Source: an uncultured Enterococcus sp. (GTDB taxonomy: Bacteria; Bacillota; Bacilli; Lactobacillales; Enterococcaceae). From it: DNA of 51,421 nucleotides. The notes beneath the pieces were generated by a model. That model saw only the letters and a program-made list of their open reading frames with translations. It had not been told where the DNA came from and did no database searches. Positions within the stretch are counted from its first letter, which is position 1; the number at the start of each line of letters is the position of its first letter. This document shows, one piece after another, positions 7,432-15,960 of this stretch. The stretch lies in assembly GCF_913775425.1 (NCBI RefSeq), contig NZ_CAJYIS010000079.1:1-51421 (forward strand). The letters are read 5' to 3'. The translations under genes were made by a program, and so were the position numbers.

Positions 7432-7977
7432 ATGGAATCTTTTGAGAGAAGTTGGTATGTACTTCACACATACTCAGGATACGAAAATAAAGTAAAAACA
7501 AATATCGAGTCTCGTGCGCAAAGTATGCGAATGGGAGACTACATTTTCCGTGTAGTGGTACCTGAAGAAGTCGAAACAGAAGTAAAAAATGGAAAAGAAA
7601 AAGAGATCGTACACAAAACATTCCCTGGATATGTGTTAGTTGAAATGATCATGACAGATGAATCTTGGTATGTGATTCGAAACACACCAGGTGTTACCGG
7701 ATTTGTCGGTTCTCATGGAGCGGGAAGCAAACCTGCACCACTATTACCTGAAGAAATCAACAGCATCTTGCGTTCATTAGGAATGAGTACACGTGCAGTT
7801 GAATTGAATGTCGAACTTGGCCAAACAGTGAAGATCATCGAAGGCGCGTTTTCTGGTCTAGAAGGTCAAGTTGTTGAAATCGACGAAGAAAAACAAAAAT
7901 TAAAAGTAAATATCGACATGTTTGGTCGTGAAACCAGCACTGAGCTTGACTTTGATCAAGTAGACGATATCGACTAA
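7432..7977 (+). CDS. nusG: transcription termination/antitermination factor NusG
   Basis: 181-aa NusG. The NGN domain (residues 1-110) begins ERSWYVLHTYSGYENKV and contains FPGYVLVEM and the TPGVTGFVG segment; a KOW domain at the C-terminus (about 125-180) includes GAFSGLEGQVVEID. NusG binds RNA polymerase and links it to ribosome, Rho or pausing factors. ATG at 7432 is preceded by AAAAGGAG; a GTG one codon earlier is possible. Confidence 0.95.
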   Translation: MESFERSWYVLHTYSGYENKVKTNIESRAQSMRMGDYIFRVVVPEEVETEVKNGKEKEIVHKTFPGYVLVEMIMTDESWYVIRNTPGVTGFVGSHGAGSKPAPLLPEEINSILRSLGMSTRAVELNVELGQTVKIIEGAFSGLEGQVVEIDEEKQKLKVNIDMFGRETSTELDFDQVDDID

Positions 7978-7982
7978 TGCAA

Positions 7983-8015
7983 AACCGTAAGCGAAATTTC
8001 GTTTGCGGTTTTTTT
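7983..8015 (+). terminator. nusG terminator
   Basis: AACCGTAAGCGAAA (7983-7996) pairs with TTTCGTTTGCGGTT (7997-8010) with two G-T wobbles, followed by TTTTT. The next gene starts 14 bases later. Confidence 0.8.
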
Positions 8016-8028
8016 AAGGAGTGATAGG

Positions 8029-8880
8029 ATGTACAAATGGATTGGATTGTGGCTAAGTATGTTGTTACTTCTTTCAGGATGCGGGGGAGCACTGCATGAA
8101 CAAAAAACTGCAGCTTCTAGTTCTAAACCTGTAGCTAAAACATCAGAACCTGAAAAAACGGCGATCCCGACAGTATTTTTCCATGGTTATTCAGGAGGGA
8201 AGAATTCGTTTGGAGGGATGATGACACGTTTAACGTCTTTAGTTGGTGCAAAAAAAGAAGCAGTGATCACCGTTTCTGCCACAGGAGAATTAACGCAAGA
8301 AGGAGAGTTGACTAAACAAAAAGATGATCCCATGATTCAAGTGCTTTTTGAAGACAATACTAGCACTCAAGAAAATCAAGTTAGCTGGATCACTGAAGTT
8401 CTTGCTTCTTTAAAAACACAAGGGATCAACACGGTCAATATCGTGGGGCACTCAATGGGAGGCGTAAGCGTTATGGATTATCTCATGCAAGCACAAGAAG
8501 AAACGCAACCAAACGTAGCCAAAGTCATTGCGATTGGTGCGCCATTTAATGAGTTTTTAGATACACTTACGACACAAACGCAACAAGAATTGCTTCGCGA
8601 CGGACCAGATCAAGTTTCCCCACGCTATCAAGCTTACCAAGAAAGAGTAGCACTTTTTCCTAAGACGACTCAAGTCGAGATCATTAGTGGTCAGTTAAGT
8701 GCTGATGAACTAAGTGATGGAACGGTGCCACTTGCCAGTAGTTTAGCGATAATTCCATTATTAGTAGCACAAGAAATCGATGTGCACTCAACGATTATTA
8801 CTGGCGAGGACGCACAACACAGTGCATTGCATGAAAATCGTGCTGTTGATCGTGTTGTTGCTGATTTTTTATGGAAATAA
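8029..8880 (+). CDS. alpha/beta hydrolase lipoprotein (DUF915 family)
   Basis: 283-aa exported lipoprotein: hydrophobic signal peptide with lipobox LSGC, acylated Cys at residue 18. The mature part is an alpha/beta hydrolase of the DUF915 type: oxyanion region FFHGYSGGKNSF, nucleophile elbow GHSMGG with Ser142, SDGTVPLASS, and a C-terminal His in DAQHSALHEN. Substrate is unknown. A paralogue lies at 44591-45430 and shares the same motif order, but carries GHSNGG and an uncleaved-looking anchor instead of a lipobox. The gene sits between the nusG terminator and its own terminator. Confidence 0.8.
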   Translation: MYKWIGLWLSMLLLLSGCGGALHEQKTAASSSKPVAKTSEPEKTAIPTVFFHGYSGGKNSFGGMMTRLTSLVGAKKEAVITVSATGELTQEGELTKQKDDPMIQVLFEDNTSTQENQVSWITEVLASLKTQGINTVNIVGHSMGGVSVMDYLMQAQEETQPNVAKVIAIGAPFNEFLDTLTTQTQQELLRDGPDQVSPRYQAYQERVALFPKTTQVEIISGQLSADELSDGTVPLASSLAIIPLLVAQEIDVHSTIITGEDAQHSALHENRAVDRVVADFLWK

Positions 8881-8886
8881 ATAAAG

Positions 8887-8934
8887 CGTCCCTTTTTGTA
8901 ATGGTCATCAAAGCCGTACAAAAAGGGACGTTTT
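8887..8934. terminator. bidirectional terminator between the hydrolase gene and sdaAA
   Basis: CGTCCCTTTTTGTA (8887-8900) pairs with TACAAAAAGGGACG (8917-8930), followed by TTTT on the plus strand. The two flanking genes converge here. Confidence 0.75.
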
Positions 8935-8938
8935 AGTG

Positions 8939-9805
8939 TTATTCACCCATGATCTCTTTGGTCAATCGTCTAGCAGTAGGTGTTGCAGCAAGTCCACCTT
9001 CACCAGTTTCTCTAAAGATCGACGGCATTTGGCGTCCGACTTGATACATGGCTTCGACGACTTCATCTGGTGGAATGACGCTTTCGATCCCAGCTAAAGC
9101 CATGTCTGCTGAGATAAACGCTTGTGAGGAACCAAGTGCATTGCGCTTGACACAAGGCACTTCTACAAGCCCTGCAACAGGATCACAAATCAGTCCCATC
9201 ATATTTTTTAACGTAATTGCGACGGCTTGAGCCGACTGATGTGCAGATCCGCCATTAATTGCTACAAGTGCTGCAGCTGCCATGGCACTAGCTGATCCGA
9301 CTTCTGCTTGACAACCACCTTCAGCTCCTGAGATCGAGGCATTGTTGGCAATGACTAGTCCAAATGCACCAGCCGTAAATAAAAAGTCGAGTTGTTGCTG
9401 ATGAGTGAGATTGAGGCGTTCACGACAAGCCATCAATACTCCCGGAACGACACCGGCACTTCCAGCAGTAGGCGTCGCACAGATCAATCCCATTTTCGCA
9501 TTGACTTCATTGACTGCGATCGCATTGCGCACAGCTGTCAGAATCGTTTCGCCGCTTAAAAATTGACCATGTTCTAAGTAATCGTTCATTTTTACCGCAT
9601 CACCACCGGTCAAACCGGTTACAGACGTTACGCCATTCACACCTTCTACGATCGATTGTTCCATGACTTGTAAGTTACGTTCCATCAAGGCATAGATCTC
9701 TTCTCGTGTCCGTCCAGTCATCTCGATTTCTGTAGCGATCATCAGTTCAGCTACTGAGGGGTAATTCGCGCTTTGTGCCACAAGATCTTCTATTGAATAA
9801 AACAT
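8939..9805 (-). CDS. sdaAA: L-serine dehydratase, iron-sulfur-dependent, alpha subunit
   Basis: 288-aa alpha subunit of the two-subunit [4Fe-4S] L-serine deaminase, which converts L-serine to pyruvate and ammonia. Conserved stretches include GLICATPTAGSAGVVPGVL, EGGCQAEVGSASA and GLICDPVAGLVEVPCVKRN; the Cys in CQAE, CDPV and PCVKRN are the expected cluster ligands. It starts 12 bases after the beta-subunit gene behind AAAGGAG, so the pair is translationally linked in one mRNA. Confidence 0.92.
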   Translation of the reverse strand: MFYSIEDLVAQSANYPSVAELMIATEIEMTGRTREEIYALMERNLQVMEQSIVEGVNGVTSVTGLTGGDAVKMNDYLEHGQFLSGETILTAVRNAIAVNEVNAKMGLICATPTAGSAGVVPGVLMACRERLNLTHQQQLDFLFTAGAFGLVIANNASISGAEGGCQAEVGSASAMAAAALVAINGGSAHQSAQAVAITLKNMMGLICDPVAGLVEVPCVKRNALGSSQAFISADMALAGIESVIPPDEVVEAMYQVGRQMPSIFRETGEGGLAATPTARRLTKEIMGE

Positions 9806-9817
9806 ATTTGTACTCCT

Positions 9818-10483
9818 TTAGTCAAAATACGAGGCACTATGGATCTGTGCGATTTGACGGATTTTTTCTAATACTTCTTGGTTACGTTCATCGACTTCGA
9901 TGATCATAATGGCATTTTCACCTTTTGATTCACGTGTAACGGTCATCGTCCCGATATTGACATTGGCTTCAGATAAGACGTTACTCACACGTGCGATCAT
10001 GCCTGGGACATCTTGGTGGACGATAATAAAAGTTGGTGTACCAAGCGTCAATGAAAGTTTAAAGCCGTTGACTTCAGAAATCTGAATGTTCCCGCCACCA
10101 ATAGAGATACCAGTGACCGATAATTTACGTGTTCCTTTTGACACGATCATTTGCACCATATTTGGGTGTTCTGCTTTTTCTTTTTTTGGGGTAAAGAGGA
10201 CTTCCATCCCCGATTCATAGGCAAGTTTTAGTGAATCGCCCAACCGTGGATCGTCGGGTTCCATTCCAAGCAGACCGCCGACGAGTGCGATGTCCGTTCC
10301 ATGACCACGATAGGTCTTAGCAAATGATTCATATAAAAAAATATCGACGACTTCAGGTTGTTCACCGAAAATATGACGAATCACTTTTCCGATTCTAGCA
10401 GCTCCTGCAGTATGTGAGCTACTAGGGCCTACCATAACAGGTCCGATAATATCAAAGACGCTACGATAATTTAATTGTTCCAT
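9818..10483 (-). CDS. sdaAB: L-serine dehydratase, iron-sulfur-dependent, beta subunit
   Basis: 221-aa beta subunit. The N-terminal part has FDIIGPVMVGPSSSHTAGAARIG, typical of serine dehydratase beta chains; the C-terminal 75 residues form an ACT domain (PTFIIVHQDVPGMIARVSNVL), a likely serine-binding or regulatory module. I chose the ATG at 10483, placed behind GAGGAG; a start five codons earlier lacks an RBS. First gene of the sdaAB-sdaAA unit; TGC TACACT upstream is a possible extended -10. Confidence 0.92.
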   Translation of the reverse strand: MEQLNYRSVFDIIGPVMVGPSSSHTAGAARIGKVIRHIFGEQPEVVDIFLYESFAKTYRGHGTDIALVGGLLGMEPDDPRLGDSLKLAYESGMEVLFTPKKEKAEHPNMVQMIVSKGTRKLSVTGISIGGGNIQISEVNGFKLSLTLGTPTFIIVHQDVPGMIARVSNVLSEANVNIGTMTVTRESKGENAIMIIEVDERNQEVLEKIRQIAQIHSASYFD

Positions 10484-10576
10484 ATTGTTTCTCCTCAATC
10501 TTTAGGTTTCGTTTGTAGTGTAGCACAGGAACGAATGAAGCGTATGAAATTTGTTTGAAAATGAGAGAGAAATTAG

Positions 10577-10604
10577 TTGAAATTTATTTTTTCTTTGCTA
10601 TAAT
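10577..10604 (+). promoter_or_regulatory. rplK-rplA promoter
   Basis: -35 TTGAAA (10577-10582), 16-bp spacer, -10 TATAAT (10599-10604) with TGC giving an extended -10. The leader of roughly 95 nt carries a hairpin (TGCTTCAA/TTGAAGTA, 10614-10635) and an L1-binding-site mimic. Confidence 0.75.
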
Positions 10605-10645
10605 ATACCAGTATGCTTCAATTCGTGTTGAAGTATGTTTTTAAC

Positions 10646-10679
10646 GTGGGAGGAGAAATACGTATCTCCAATTCACCAC
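10646..10679 (+). promoter_or_regulatory. L1-binding-site mimic in the rplK leader
   Basis: GTGG (10646-10649) pairs with CCAC (10676-10679); an asymmetric internal loop GA / AATTCA separates this from a second stem GGAGA (10652-10656) / TCTCC (10665-10669). This copies 23S rRNA helix 77, where L1 binds (GUGGGAGG with AUACCAC). L1 repression of its own operon by binding such a site is established in several bacteria. It ends 10 bases before the rplK ribosome-binding site. Confidence 0.65.
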
Positions 10680-10705
10680 ATCACGGACTTAAGGAGGTTT
10701 GTCTC

Positions 10706-11128
10706 GTGGCAAAAAAAGTAGAAAAAATCGTTAAATTGCAAATTCCTGCAGGTAAAGCAACACCAGCACCACCAGTAGGTCCTGCATTAGGTCAAGCGGG
10801 TGTAAACATCATGGGATTCACTAAAGAATTCAACGCTCGTACTGCTGATCAAGCAGGTTTAATCATTCCTGTAGTGATTTCTGTATACGAAGACCGTTCA
10901 TTCACATTCGTTACAAAAACACCACCGGCTGCAGTATTATTGAAAAAAGCTGCAAACATCGAAAAAGGTTCTGGTGAACCAAACAAAACTAAAGTTGCAA
11001 CTGTTTCTAGCGATCAAGTTAAAGAAATCGCTGAATTGAAAATGGAAGATCTAAACGCTGCTAGCTTAGAAGCTGCTATGCGCATGGTCGAAGGAACTGC
11101 ACGAAGCATGGGAATTATCGTAGAATAA
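10706..11128 (+). CDS. rplK: 50S ribosomal protein L11
   Basis: 140-aa L11, part of the GTPase-associated centre binding 23S rRNA helices 43-44. The N-terminal domain has [30 protein letters not shown]; the C-terminal RNA-binding domain is at about 70-140. The GTG at 10706 is chosen: it follows AAGGAGG and gives the conserved start [11 protein letters not shown]; the open frame extends into the leader without family similarity. Confidence 0.95.
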   Translation: MAKKVEKIVKLQIPAGKATPAPPVGPALGQAGVNIMGFTKEFNARTADQAGLIIPVVISVYEDRSFTFVTKTPPAAVLLKKAANIEKGSGEPNKTKVATVSSDQVKEIAELKMEDLNAASLEAAMRMVEGTARSMGIIVE

Positions 11129-11181
11129 GACCCTAAGGAAGTAGCTTCTCAGTTCGTTCTATATTGAAAGATAAAGAACAC

Positions 11182-11207
11182 GTGGGAGGTTCTACCGCTA
11201 TAACCAC
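11182..11207 (+). promoter_or_regulatory. second L1-binding-site mimic, before rplA
   Basis: GTGG (11182-11185) pairs with CCAC (11204-11207) around GA on the 5' side and GCTATAA on the 3' side, with a short GGT/ACC stem inside. It shares CGTGGGAGG and ACCACATC with the site before rplK. Closely resembles the 23S L1 site. Its position 7 bases before the rplA ribosome-binding site suggests a translational operator. Confidence 0.6.
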
Positions 11208-11227
11208 ATCCAAGGAGGAAACACAAA

Positions 11228-11917
11228 ATGGCTAAAAAAAGCAAAAAAATGCAAGATGCATTGAAAAAAGTTGATGCGACAAAAGCTTACTCTGTTGAAG
11301 AAGCTGTTGCATTAGCGAAAGATACAAATATCGCGAAATTCGACGCAACTGTTGAAGTTGCTTACCGTTTGAACGTAGATCCTAAGAAAGCAGACCAACA
11401 AATTCGTGGTGCTGTGGTTCTACCTAACGGAACTGGTAAAACACAAAAAGTTTTAGTATTCGCTAAAGGCGATAAAGCTAAAGAAGCTGAAGCTGCTGGT
11501 GCTGACTATGTTGGCGATGCAGATATGGCGAAAAAAATCCAAGGCGGATGGTTCGACTTTGACGTTGTTGTCGCTACACCTGACATGATGGCTGAAGTTG
11601 GTAAACTAGGACGCGTTTTAGGACCAAAAGGTTTAATGCCTAACCCTAAAACTGGTACGGTAACAATGGACGTTACAAAAGCAATCAACGAAGTAAAAGC
11701 TGGTAAAGTAACTTACCGTGTTGATAAAGTAGGAAACGTTCACGTACCAATCGGTAAAGTTTCTTTCGACAACGAAAAATTAGTTGAAAACTTTAAAACA
11801 ATCAATGATGTATTAGTGAAAGCTAAACCATCAGCTGCAAAAGGTCAATACATGAAAAATATCACGATCACAACAACATTTGGTCCTGGTATCCATGTAG
11901 ATCAAGCTTCTTTCTAA
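11228..11917 (+). CDS. rplA: 50S ribosomal protein L1
   Basis: 229-aa L1, the L1-stalk protein that helps release deacylated tRNA, and a translational repressor of the L11-L1 unit. Family stretches seen are [39 protein letters not shown] and the C-terminal GPGIHVD. AAGGAGGAAAC precedes the ATG. The 99-bp gap from rplK holds the second L1-site mimic. Confidence 0.95.
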   Translation: MAKKSKKMQDALKKVDATKAYSVEEAVALAKDTNIAKFDATVEVAYRLNVDPKKADQQIRGAVVLPNGTGKTQKVLVFAKGDKAKEAEAAGADYVGDADMAKKIQGGWFDFDVVVATPDMMAEVGKLGRVLGPKGLMPNPKTGTVTMDVTKAINEVKAGKVTYRVDKVGNVHVPIGKVSFDNEKLVENFKTINDVLVKAKPSAAKGQYMKNITITTTFGPGIHVDQASF

Positions 11918-11935
11918 GAAAAAAGCAAAAAACAC

Positions 11936-12087
11936 TTGACTTCCACGCTTTATCTATGATAAGGTGTGGAAGGTTAATAATTAACTGTACCGAAGACAGT
12001 AGGTGGCCTAGCCATAATTCCTACCGAGGACACGTATTGAAGCGATTCAATTGTCCCTCTATGTCTACGGTGGCATAGGGTTTTTTT
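11936..12087 (+). promoter_or_regulatory. L10 leader with terminator, upstream of rplJ
   Basis: A TTGACT at 11936-11941 with TATGATAAG near 11955-11963 suggests a promoter, with less than ideal spacing. The transcript then carries GAGGACA (12026-12032) facing TGTCCCTC (12052-12059) around an ATTGAA/TTCAAT hairpin, and a terminator CCCTCTATG / CATAGGG followed by TTTTTTT (12055-12087). This is the order of the ribosomal protein L10 leader in Firmicutes, where L10(L12)4 binding represses rplJ-rplL. Confidence 0.75.
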
Positions 12088-12132
12088 ATTGTAAAAAAAC
12101 TCTTCCATCAAAATCAGGAGGTGAAACATAAA

Positions 12133-12636
12133 ATGAGTGAAGCAGCTATCGCAAAAAAAGCCGCTATCGTTGAAGAAGTATCTGTAAAATTCAAAGACGC
12201 TGCATCTGTAGTCGTTGTGGATTACCGCGGATTAACTGTTGACGAAGTGACTCGTTTACGTAAACAATTACGTGACGCTAACGTAGAAATGAAAGTAATC
12301 AAAAACTCTATCTTATCTCGTGCGGCTAAAGCAGCTGGATTAGAAGGACTTGATGAAGTATTCACAGGACCGACTGCCGTTGCATTTAGTAACGAAGACG
12401 TAGTAGCTCCAGCGAAGATTATCGATGAATTTGCACAAGAAGCAAAAGCATTGGAAATCAAAGGTGGGATCATCGAAGGTAAAGTTTCTTCTTTGGAAGA
12501 AATCACAGCTTTGGCGAAATTACCAAACCGCGAAGGAATGCTATCTATGCTTTTATCTGTACTACAAGCGCCTGTGCGCAACGTGGCTTACGCTGTCAAA
12601 GCAGTGGCAGAAAAAGAAGACGGAGATGCAGCTTAA
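12133..12636 (+). CDS. rplJ: 50S ribosomal protein L10
   Basis: 167-aa L10, base of the L7/L12 stalk and the repressor of this operon. The N-terminal RNA-binding domain includes [21 protein letters not shown] and the C-terminal helix binds L12 dimers. ATG at 12133 is 9 bases behind AGGAGGTG; the GTG within that RBS is not used. Confidence 0.95.
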   Translation: MSEAAIAKKAAIVEEVSVKFKDAASVVVVDYRGLTVDEVTRLRKQLRDANVEMKVIKNSILSRAAKAAGLEGLDEVFTGPTAVAFSNEDVVAPAKIIDEFAQEAKALEIKGGIIEGKVSSLEEITALAKLPNREGMLSMLLSVLQAPVRNVAYAVKAVAEKEDGDAA

Positions 12637-12697
12637 TCGCCGCATAATGATTCATTATTTTATATAAAAAAACCTAATTAAATGGAGGAACTCAATC

Positions 12698-13063
12698 ATG
12701 GCATTGAACATTGAAAACATTGTTGAAGAGCTTAAAGGCGCAACAATCTTAGAATTAAACGACTTAGTTAAAGCTATCGAAGAAGAATTTGGCGTTACTG
12801 CTGCTGCTCCTGTAGCGGCTGCTGCAGCTGGTGGTGCTGCTGCTGAAGAACAAACAGAATTTACTGTTGAATTAACTGCAGCTGGCGATCAAAAAGTTAA
12901 AGTTATCAAAGCAGTTCGTGAAGCAACTGGCTTAGGCTTAAAAGAAGCTAAAGCTGTAGTTGATGGTGCTCCATCAGCAGTTAAAGAAGGCGTTTCTAAA
13001 GAAGAAGCAGAAGCTTTAAAAGCTGCTTTAGAAGAAGTTGGCGCTTCAATCACATTAAAATAA
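12698..13063 (+). CDS. rplL: 50S ribosomal protein L7/L12
   Basis: 121-aa stalk protein that recruits translation GTPases. Dimerisation domain at residues 1-35, an Ala-rich hinge at about 36-52, and a C-terminal factor-binding domain with [20 protein letters not shown] and [23 protein letters not shown] is the RBS. Codon use is strongly biased, as for highly expressed genes. A terminator follows. Confidence 0.96.
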   Translation: MALNIENIVEELKGATILELNDLVKAIEEEFGVTAAAPVAAAAAGGAAAEEQTEFTVELTAAGDQKVKVIKAVREATGLGLKEAKAVVDGAPSAVKEGVSKEEAEALKAALEEVGASITLK

Positions 13064-13075
13064 TTTTAATGTTTA

Positions 13076-13110
13076 AACTAGTAACTGGATTTCCAGTTGC
13101 TAGTTTTTTT
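13076..13110 (+). terminator. rplL terminator
   Basis: AACTAGTAACTGG (13076-13088) pairs with CCAGTTGCTAGTT (13093-13105) with one wobble and ends in a run of T. Confidence 0.85.
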
Positions 13111-13151
13111 GTATTCATGGGTGTATACTTAAATCAAAAAGGGTGATTTCC

Positions 13152-13337
13152 ATGAAAGCAAAATGGTATGAAAAAAAACGTGTGTATATTCCGTTGTCGA
13201 TCGTACTTGGTCTTTTGGGATTTGATATTTTATACGGGACATTGTCTGCTAAAAAAGATGATGAAGAGTTTAATCCGGAGTATTATAGCCATAAAAATGC
13301 ACCTATGTTTCGTAAAAAGCAGGCGTCTGAAAAATGA
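13152..13337 (+). CDS. small hypothetical membrane protein
   Basis: 61-aa protein with a basic N-terminus (MKAKWYEKKRV), one hydrophobic segment (about residues 12-30, IPLSIVLGLLGFDILYG) and a charged C-terminal tail. I do not recognise it. AAGGGTG precedes the ATG; the GTG at 13143 overlaps that RBS and is unlikely. It stands alone between the rplL terminator and the cold-shock gene. Confidence 0.6.
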   Translation: MKAKWYEKKRVYIPLSIVLGLLGFDILYGTLSAKKDDEEFNPEYYSHKNAPMFRKKQASEK

Positions 13338-13459
13338 TTTATTTGTTTTTTTATGTATAAAAAATATTAAAGAAACGTTGTTATAAAAGAAAAATATTCA
13401 GATTAGAATAAAAATCTATAGTTATTTAATTGTTAAAGAAAATTCTTATAGCAAAAATA

Positions 13460-13602
13460 TTGTAGTCCAAAACATTTCATGGTATGATGTCTTGGTAATA
13501 ATCTGATATGCAGTAATGGGTTTACCATATAAATGGATTTAGCTTCATTTCGCATGATCAATTACAATTAAGCACAAGATGTGTTATGGAGGTAAGTTAT
13601 CA
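13460..13602 (+). promoter_or_regulatory. cold-shock gene promoter and long 5' UTR
   Basis: -35 TTGTAG (13460-13465), 17-bp spacer, -10 TATGAT (13483-13488) with TGG giving an extended -10. About 107 nt of untranslated leader follow. Long leaders of this kind on cold-shock genes act as thermosensing RNAs in other bacteria; I infer this here. The AT-rich stretch 13338-13459 shows nothing else I can support. Confidence 0.55.
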
Positions 13603-13803
13603 ATGAATAACGGTACAGTAAAATGGTTTAACTCAGAAAAAGGATTTGGCTTTATTACAGATGCTGATGGAAACGATGTATTCGTACACTTTTCAGCTAT
13701 CCAAGGTGAAGGCTTCAAAACTTTAGAAGAAGGCCAAGCAGTTACTTTCGATGTTGAAGATGGTCAACGTGGACCACAAGCGACTAACGTAGTTAAAGCT
13801 TAA
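13603..13803 (+). CDS. cold-shock protein, CspA family
   Basis: 66-aa single OB-fold RNA chaperone. RNP1 KGFGFI (residues 17-22) and RNP2 VFVHF (31-35) are intact, along with [15 protein letters not shown] at 13603 follows ATGGAGG; the nine-codon-longer frame overlaps the RBS. Which of the Csp paralogues this is cannot be told. A terminator follows directly. Confidence 0.93.
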   Translation: MNNGTVKWFNSEKGFGFITDADGNDVFVHFSAIQGEGFKTLEEGQAVTFDVEDGQRGPQATNVVKA

Positions 13804-13818
13804 TTCACATCCCAACTT

Positions 13819-13847
13819 GTGCTGACAGTAGTGTCAGCACTTTTTTT
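13819..13847 (+). terminator. cold-shock gene terminator
   Basis: GTGCTGACA (13819-13827) pairs with TGTCAGCAC (13832-13840), followed by seven T. Confidence 0.85.
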
Positions 13848-13853
13848 ATGCAC

Positions 13854-13889
13854 AAAAAAAGGCTATGACACTGCTGTCGTAGCCTTTTT
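13854..13889. terminator. ilvE terminator (bidirectional shape)
   Basis: GGCTATGACA (13861-13870) pairs with TGTCGTAGCC (13875-13884) with A-rich and T-rich flanks, so it can work both ways. It lies just past the ilvE stop on the minus strand. Confidence 0.8.
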
Positions 13890-13891
13890 CT

Positions 13892-14914
13892 TTAAGCTTC
13901 AATGGTAAAGATCCAACCTTCAGGAGCTTCTTTATCTCCAAATTGGATGCCAACTAATTCTTCGTATAATGATTTTGTCACAGGACCTACTTCAGTTTCG
14001 CTATAAAAAACATGGAAGTCATTTTTAGTCTGGATTCCGCCGATCGGTGAGATAACAGCAGCAGTACCACAAGCACCAGCTTCAACAAATTCATCTAAAC
14101 GATCGATATAAATATCGCCTTCAATCGCTTCTAATCCCAAGCGCTCGCTTGCTAAATAGAGCAATGAATATTTTGTGATACTTGGTAAAATCGATGGCGA
14201 TTTTGGTGTGATAAATCGGTTATCTGCAGTGATTCCAAAGAAGTTTGCTGAACCGACTTCTTCGATTTTTGTATGTGTTTCTGGATCGAGATAGATACAG
14301 TCTGAAAAGTTTTTCTTGTGTGCTTCTTCTCCTGGTAACATACTCGCAGCATAGTTTCCACCAGTTTTCGCTGCTCCGGTTCCATTTGGTGCTGCACGAT
14401 CATAATCTGATACGATAAAGTTTGTCGGCACTAATCCGCCTTTAAAGTAAGGTCCGACTGGCATACAAAAAACAGTGAAGATAAATTCTTTAGCGGGTTT
14501 TACGCCAATAATATCCCCAACACCAATCAATAGCGGGCGAAGATATAGCGTAGCACCTGTTCCATATGGAGGAACAAACGCTTCATTTGCTTTGACTACT
14601 TGTGTTACGGCTTCTAAAAATAATTCTTGAGGTACTTCAGGCATACGTAAGCGTGAAGCACTTTTATTTAGACGTTTACTGTTTTCATCTGGACGAAATA
14701 AATTGATACCGCCATCTTTTCTACGGTAAGCTTTTAATCCTTCAAAGCACTGTTGACCATAATGAAGTGCAGGAGAGGATTCGGAAATATGAAGCACATT
14801 ATCTTCAGTTAGGGTGCCGTTATCCCAAGCGCCGTCTTTATATGTCGCTAAAAAGCGATAAGGGGTTTTGATGTAGTCAAATCCCAAATTTTCCCAATCA
14901 ATTGTTACTGCCAT
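13892..14914 (-). CDS. ilvE: branched-chain amino acid aminotransferase
   Basis: 340-aa class IV PLP aminotransferase that interconverts Leu, Ile and Val with their 2-keto acids. Conserved segments are [16 protein letters not shown] and the PLP lysine region [14 protein letters not shown] (Lys183), plus EEVGSANFF and a cofactor-binding [11 protein letters not shown] chose the ATG at 14914 because the upstream GTG is part of the AAAGGAGTG ribosome-binding site. A CodY box adjoins the promoter -35, as in the leu operon at 45.7 kb. Confidence 0.93.
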   Translation of the reverse strand: MAVTIDWENLGFDYIKTPYRFLATYKDGAWDNGTLTEDNVLHISESSPALHYGQQCFEGLKAYRRKDGGINLFRPDENSKRLNKSASRLRMPEVPQELFLEAVTQVVKANEAFVPPYGTGATLYLRPLLIGVGDIIGVKPAKEFIFTVFCMPVGPYFKGGLVPTNFIVSDYDRAAPNGTGAAKTGGNYAASMLPGEEAHKKNFSDCIYLDPETHTKIEEVGSANFFGITADNRFITPKSPSILPSITKYSLLYLASERLGLEAIEGDIYIDRLDEFVEAGACGTAAVISPIGGIQTKNDFHVFYSETEVGPVTKSLYEELVGIQFGDKEAPEGWIFTIEA

Positions 14915-14939
14915 GTAATCCACTCCTTTTGTTTTTCAC

Positions 14940-14983
14940 AGTATATCATTTCTTGATTTTATTGTCATTATTTTCTGAAAATT
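14940..14983 (-). promoter_or_regulatory. ilvE promoter with CodY box
   Basis: Minus strand: -35 ATGACA (14963-14968), 17-bp spacer, -10 TATACT (14940-14945). Plus-strand TATTTTCTGAAAATT (14969-14983) matches the CodY consensus AATTTTCWGAAAATT at 14 of 15 positions and abuts the -35. CodY with GTP and branched-chain amino acids would repress or activate from here. Confidence 0.75.
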
Positions 14984-14991
14984 CATGCATT

Positions 14992-15023
14992 AAAAAAGGA
15001 GATAGCAGTAGTGTGCTATCTCC
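14992..15023 (-). terminator. terminator downstream of the YdjI/G/H-like operon
   Basis: GGAGATAGCA (14998-15007) pairs with TGCTATCTCC (15014-15023); on the minus strand it is followed by TTTTTT. It lies about 135 bases past the last operon gene; the stretch between holds no convincing gene. Confidence 0.75.
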
Positions 15024-15159
15024 TCTAAAAAGCGAATACTCCGTATTTAAAAATGAACTATTTCAATAATAAATCGATGAATTATCGACATAGATAAAGT
15101 GATTATTCGGATTGTTCGTCTTCTTTTTTAGAACGCTCCATTTTGTGCCAGCTCAGAGA

Positions 15160-15960
15160 CTAAAATTTTCCACCGCCACCACCAAATGTTCCGCCACCGC
15201 TAGAATGGGTCGTACTTCCGCCACCAAATCCACCACCGTTATTATTATTGGCTTTAGGGATTCTACGTGTCGTGACAAAAGAGTTAGTCAATCGATCTTG
15301 TTGTAAGGTCAATTCCAAGCTTGATTTTTCTGATAACGGGTAGTGATATGTTTTACCTTTTAGTTGATAGCGCGCTTTGATGATGATAAAAAAGCCTACG
15401 CTAAAAATGAGTGCGACCACTAAGGAAATCGTGATTTCTAAAGGAGTCAAGGATTTGTAATACGTGATTTTTCCAGTATCACGATCGATTTGATACTGGC
15501 CACTGGGAACACCATCTTTGACAAATGTCGTCAATTCGTTTAGATAGCTCGCCGCCGCTTGATAATAGTCACCAGCTGACAGTTGTGTTTGGATCGTATC
15601 TGTAAGTTTACTTAATCGACGATCGGTAACGTAATCGATCATATTCCCAGAGGTAGAAATGTGATAGCCGCGATTCCCCATATCGATCAAAAAAACGGAA
15701 CCGTTGTTATTGTTGCCGATTTGATCGCGTAGAAAATCATCAGCGTAAGTTTCTTCGTCATCCTGATTTTCTGTCGTCGTGACAACAAAGACTTGACCTT
15801 TGATACGTTCATTTAAAGGTGTGGCTAGTGCATCTAATTGCTCGATCTCACTTTGCGTAAATAAGTTTGCTTGATCAAATACCGTTTGTGCATAAGCTTT
15901 TGATGAAAAAAATAAGCAGCTAGCAAATAAAACAAGTAGCAAAAAGTAACGTTTTTTCAT
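15160..15960 (-). CDS. TPM-domain protein, YdjH-like
   Basis: 266-aa exported membrane protein: signal peptide (residues 1-24, ending AYA), a TPM domain (about 27-160, with VFDQANLFTQSEIEQLD), a transmembrane segment near 195-215, and a Gly/Ser/Asn-rich C-terminus ending GGGGGKF as in many TPM proteins. The ATG overlaps the stop of the upstream gene (ATGA), implying coupled translation. Together with the two genes before it this matches the B. subtilis YdjG-YdjH-YdjI set, known there to recruit PspA to the membrane. Confidence 0.75.
   Translation of the reverse strand: MKKRYFLLLVLFASCLFFSSKAYAQTVFDQANLFTQSEIEQLDALATPLNERIKGQVFVVTTTENQDDEETYADDFLRDQIGNNNNGSVFLIDMGNRGYHISTSGNMIDYVTDRRLSKLTDTIQTQLSAGDYYQAAASYLNELTTFVKDGVPSGQYQIDRDTGKITYYKSLTPLEITISLVVALIFSVGFFIIIKARYQLKGKTYHYPLSEKSSLELTLQQDRLTNSFVTTRRIPKANNNNGGGFGGGSTTHSSGGGTFGGGGGKF

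Noticed and set aside
13390-13410. A CodY box at ATATTCAGATTAGAATA upstream of the cold-shock gene
   Set aside because: At least four mismatches to the consensus, in the right half; not convincing.
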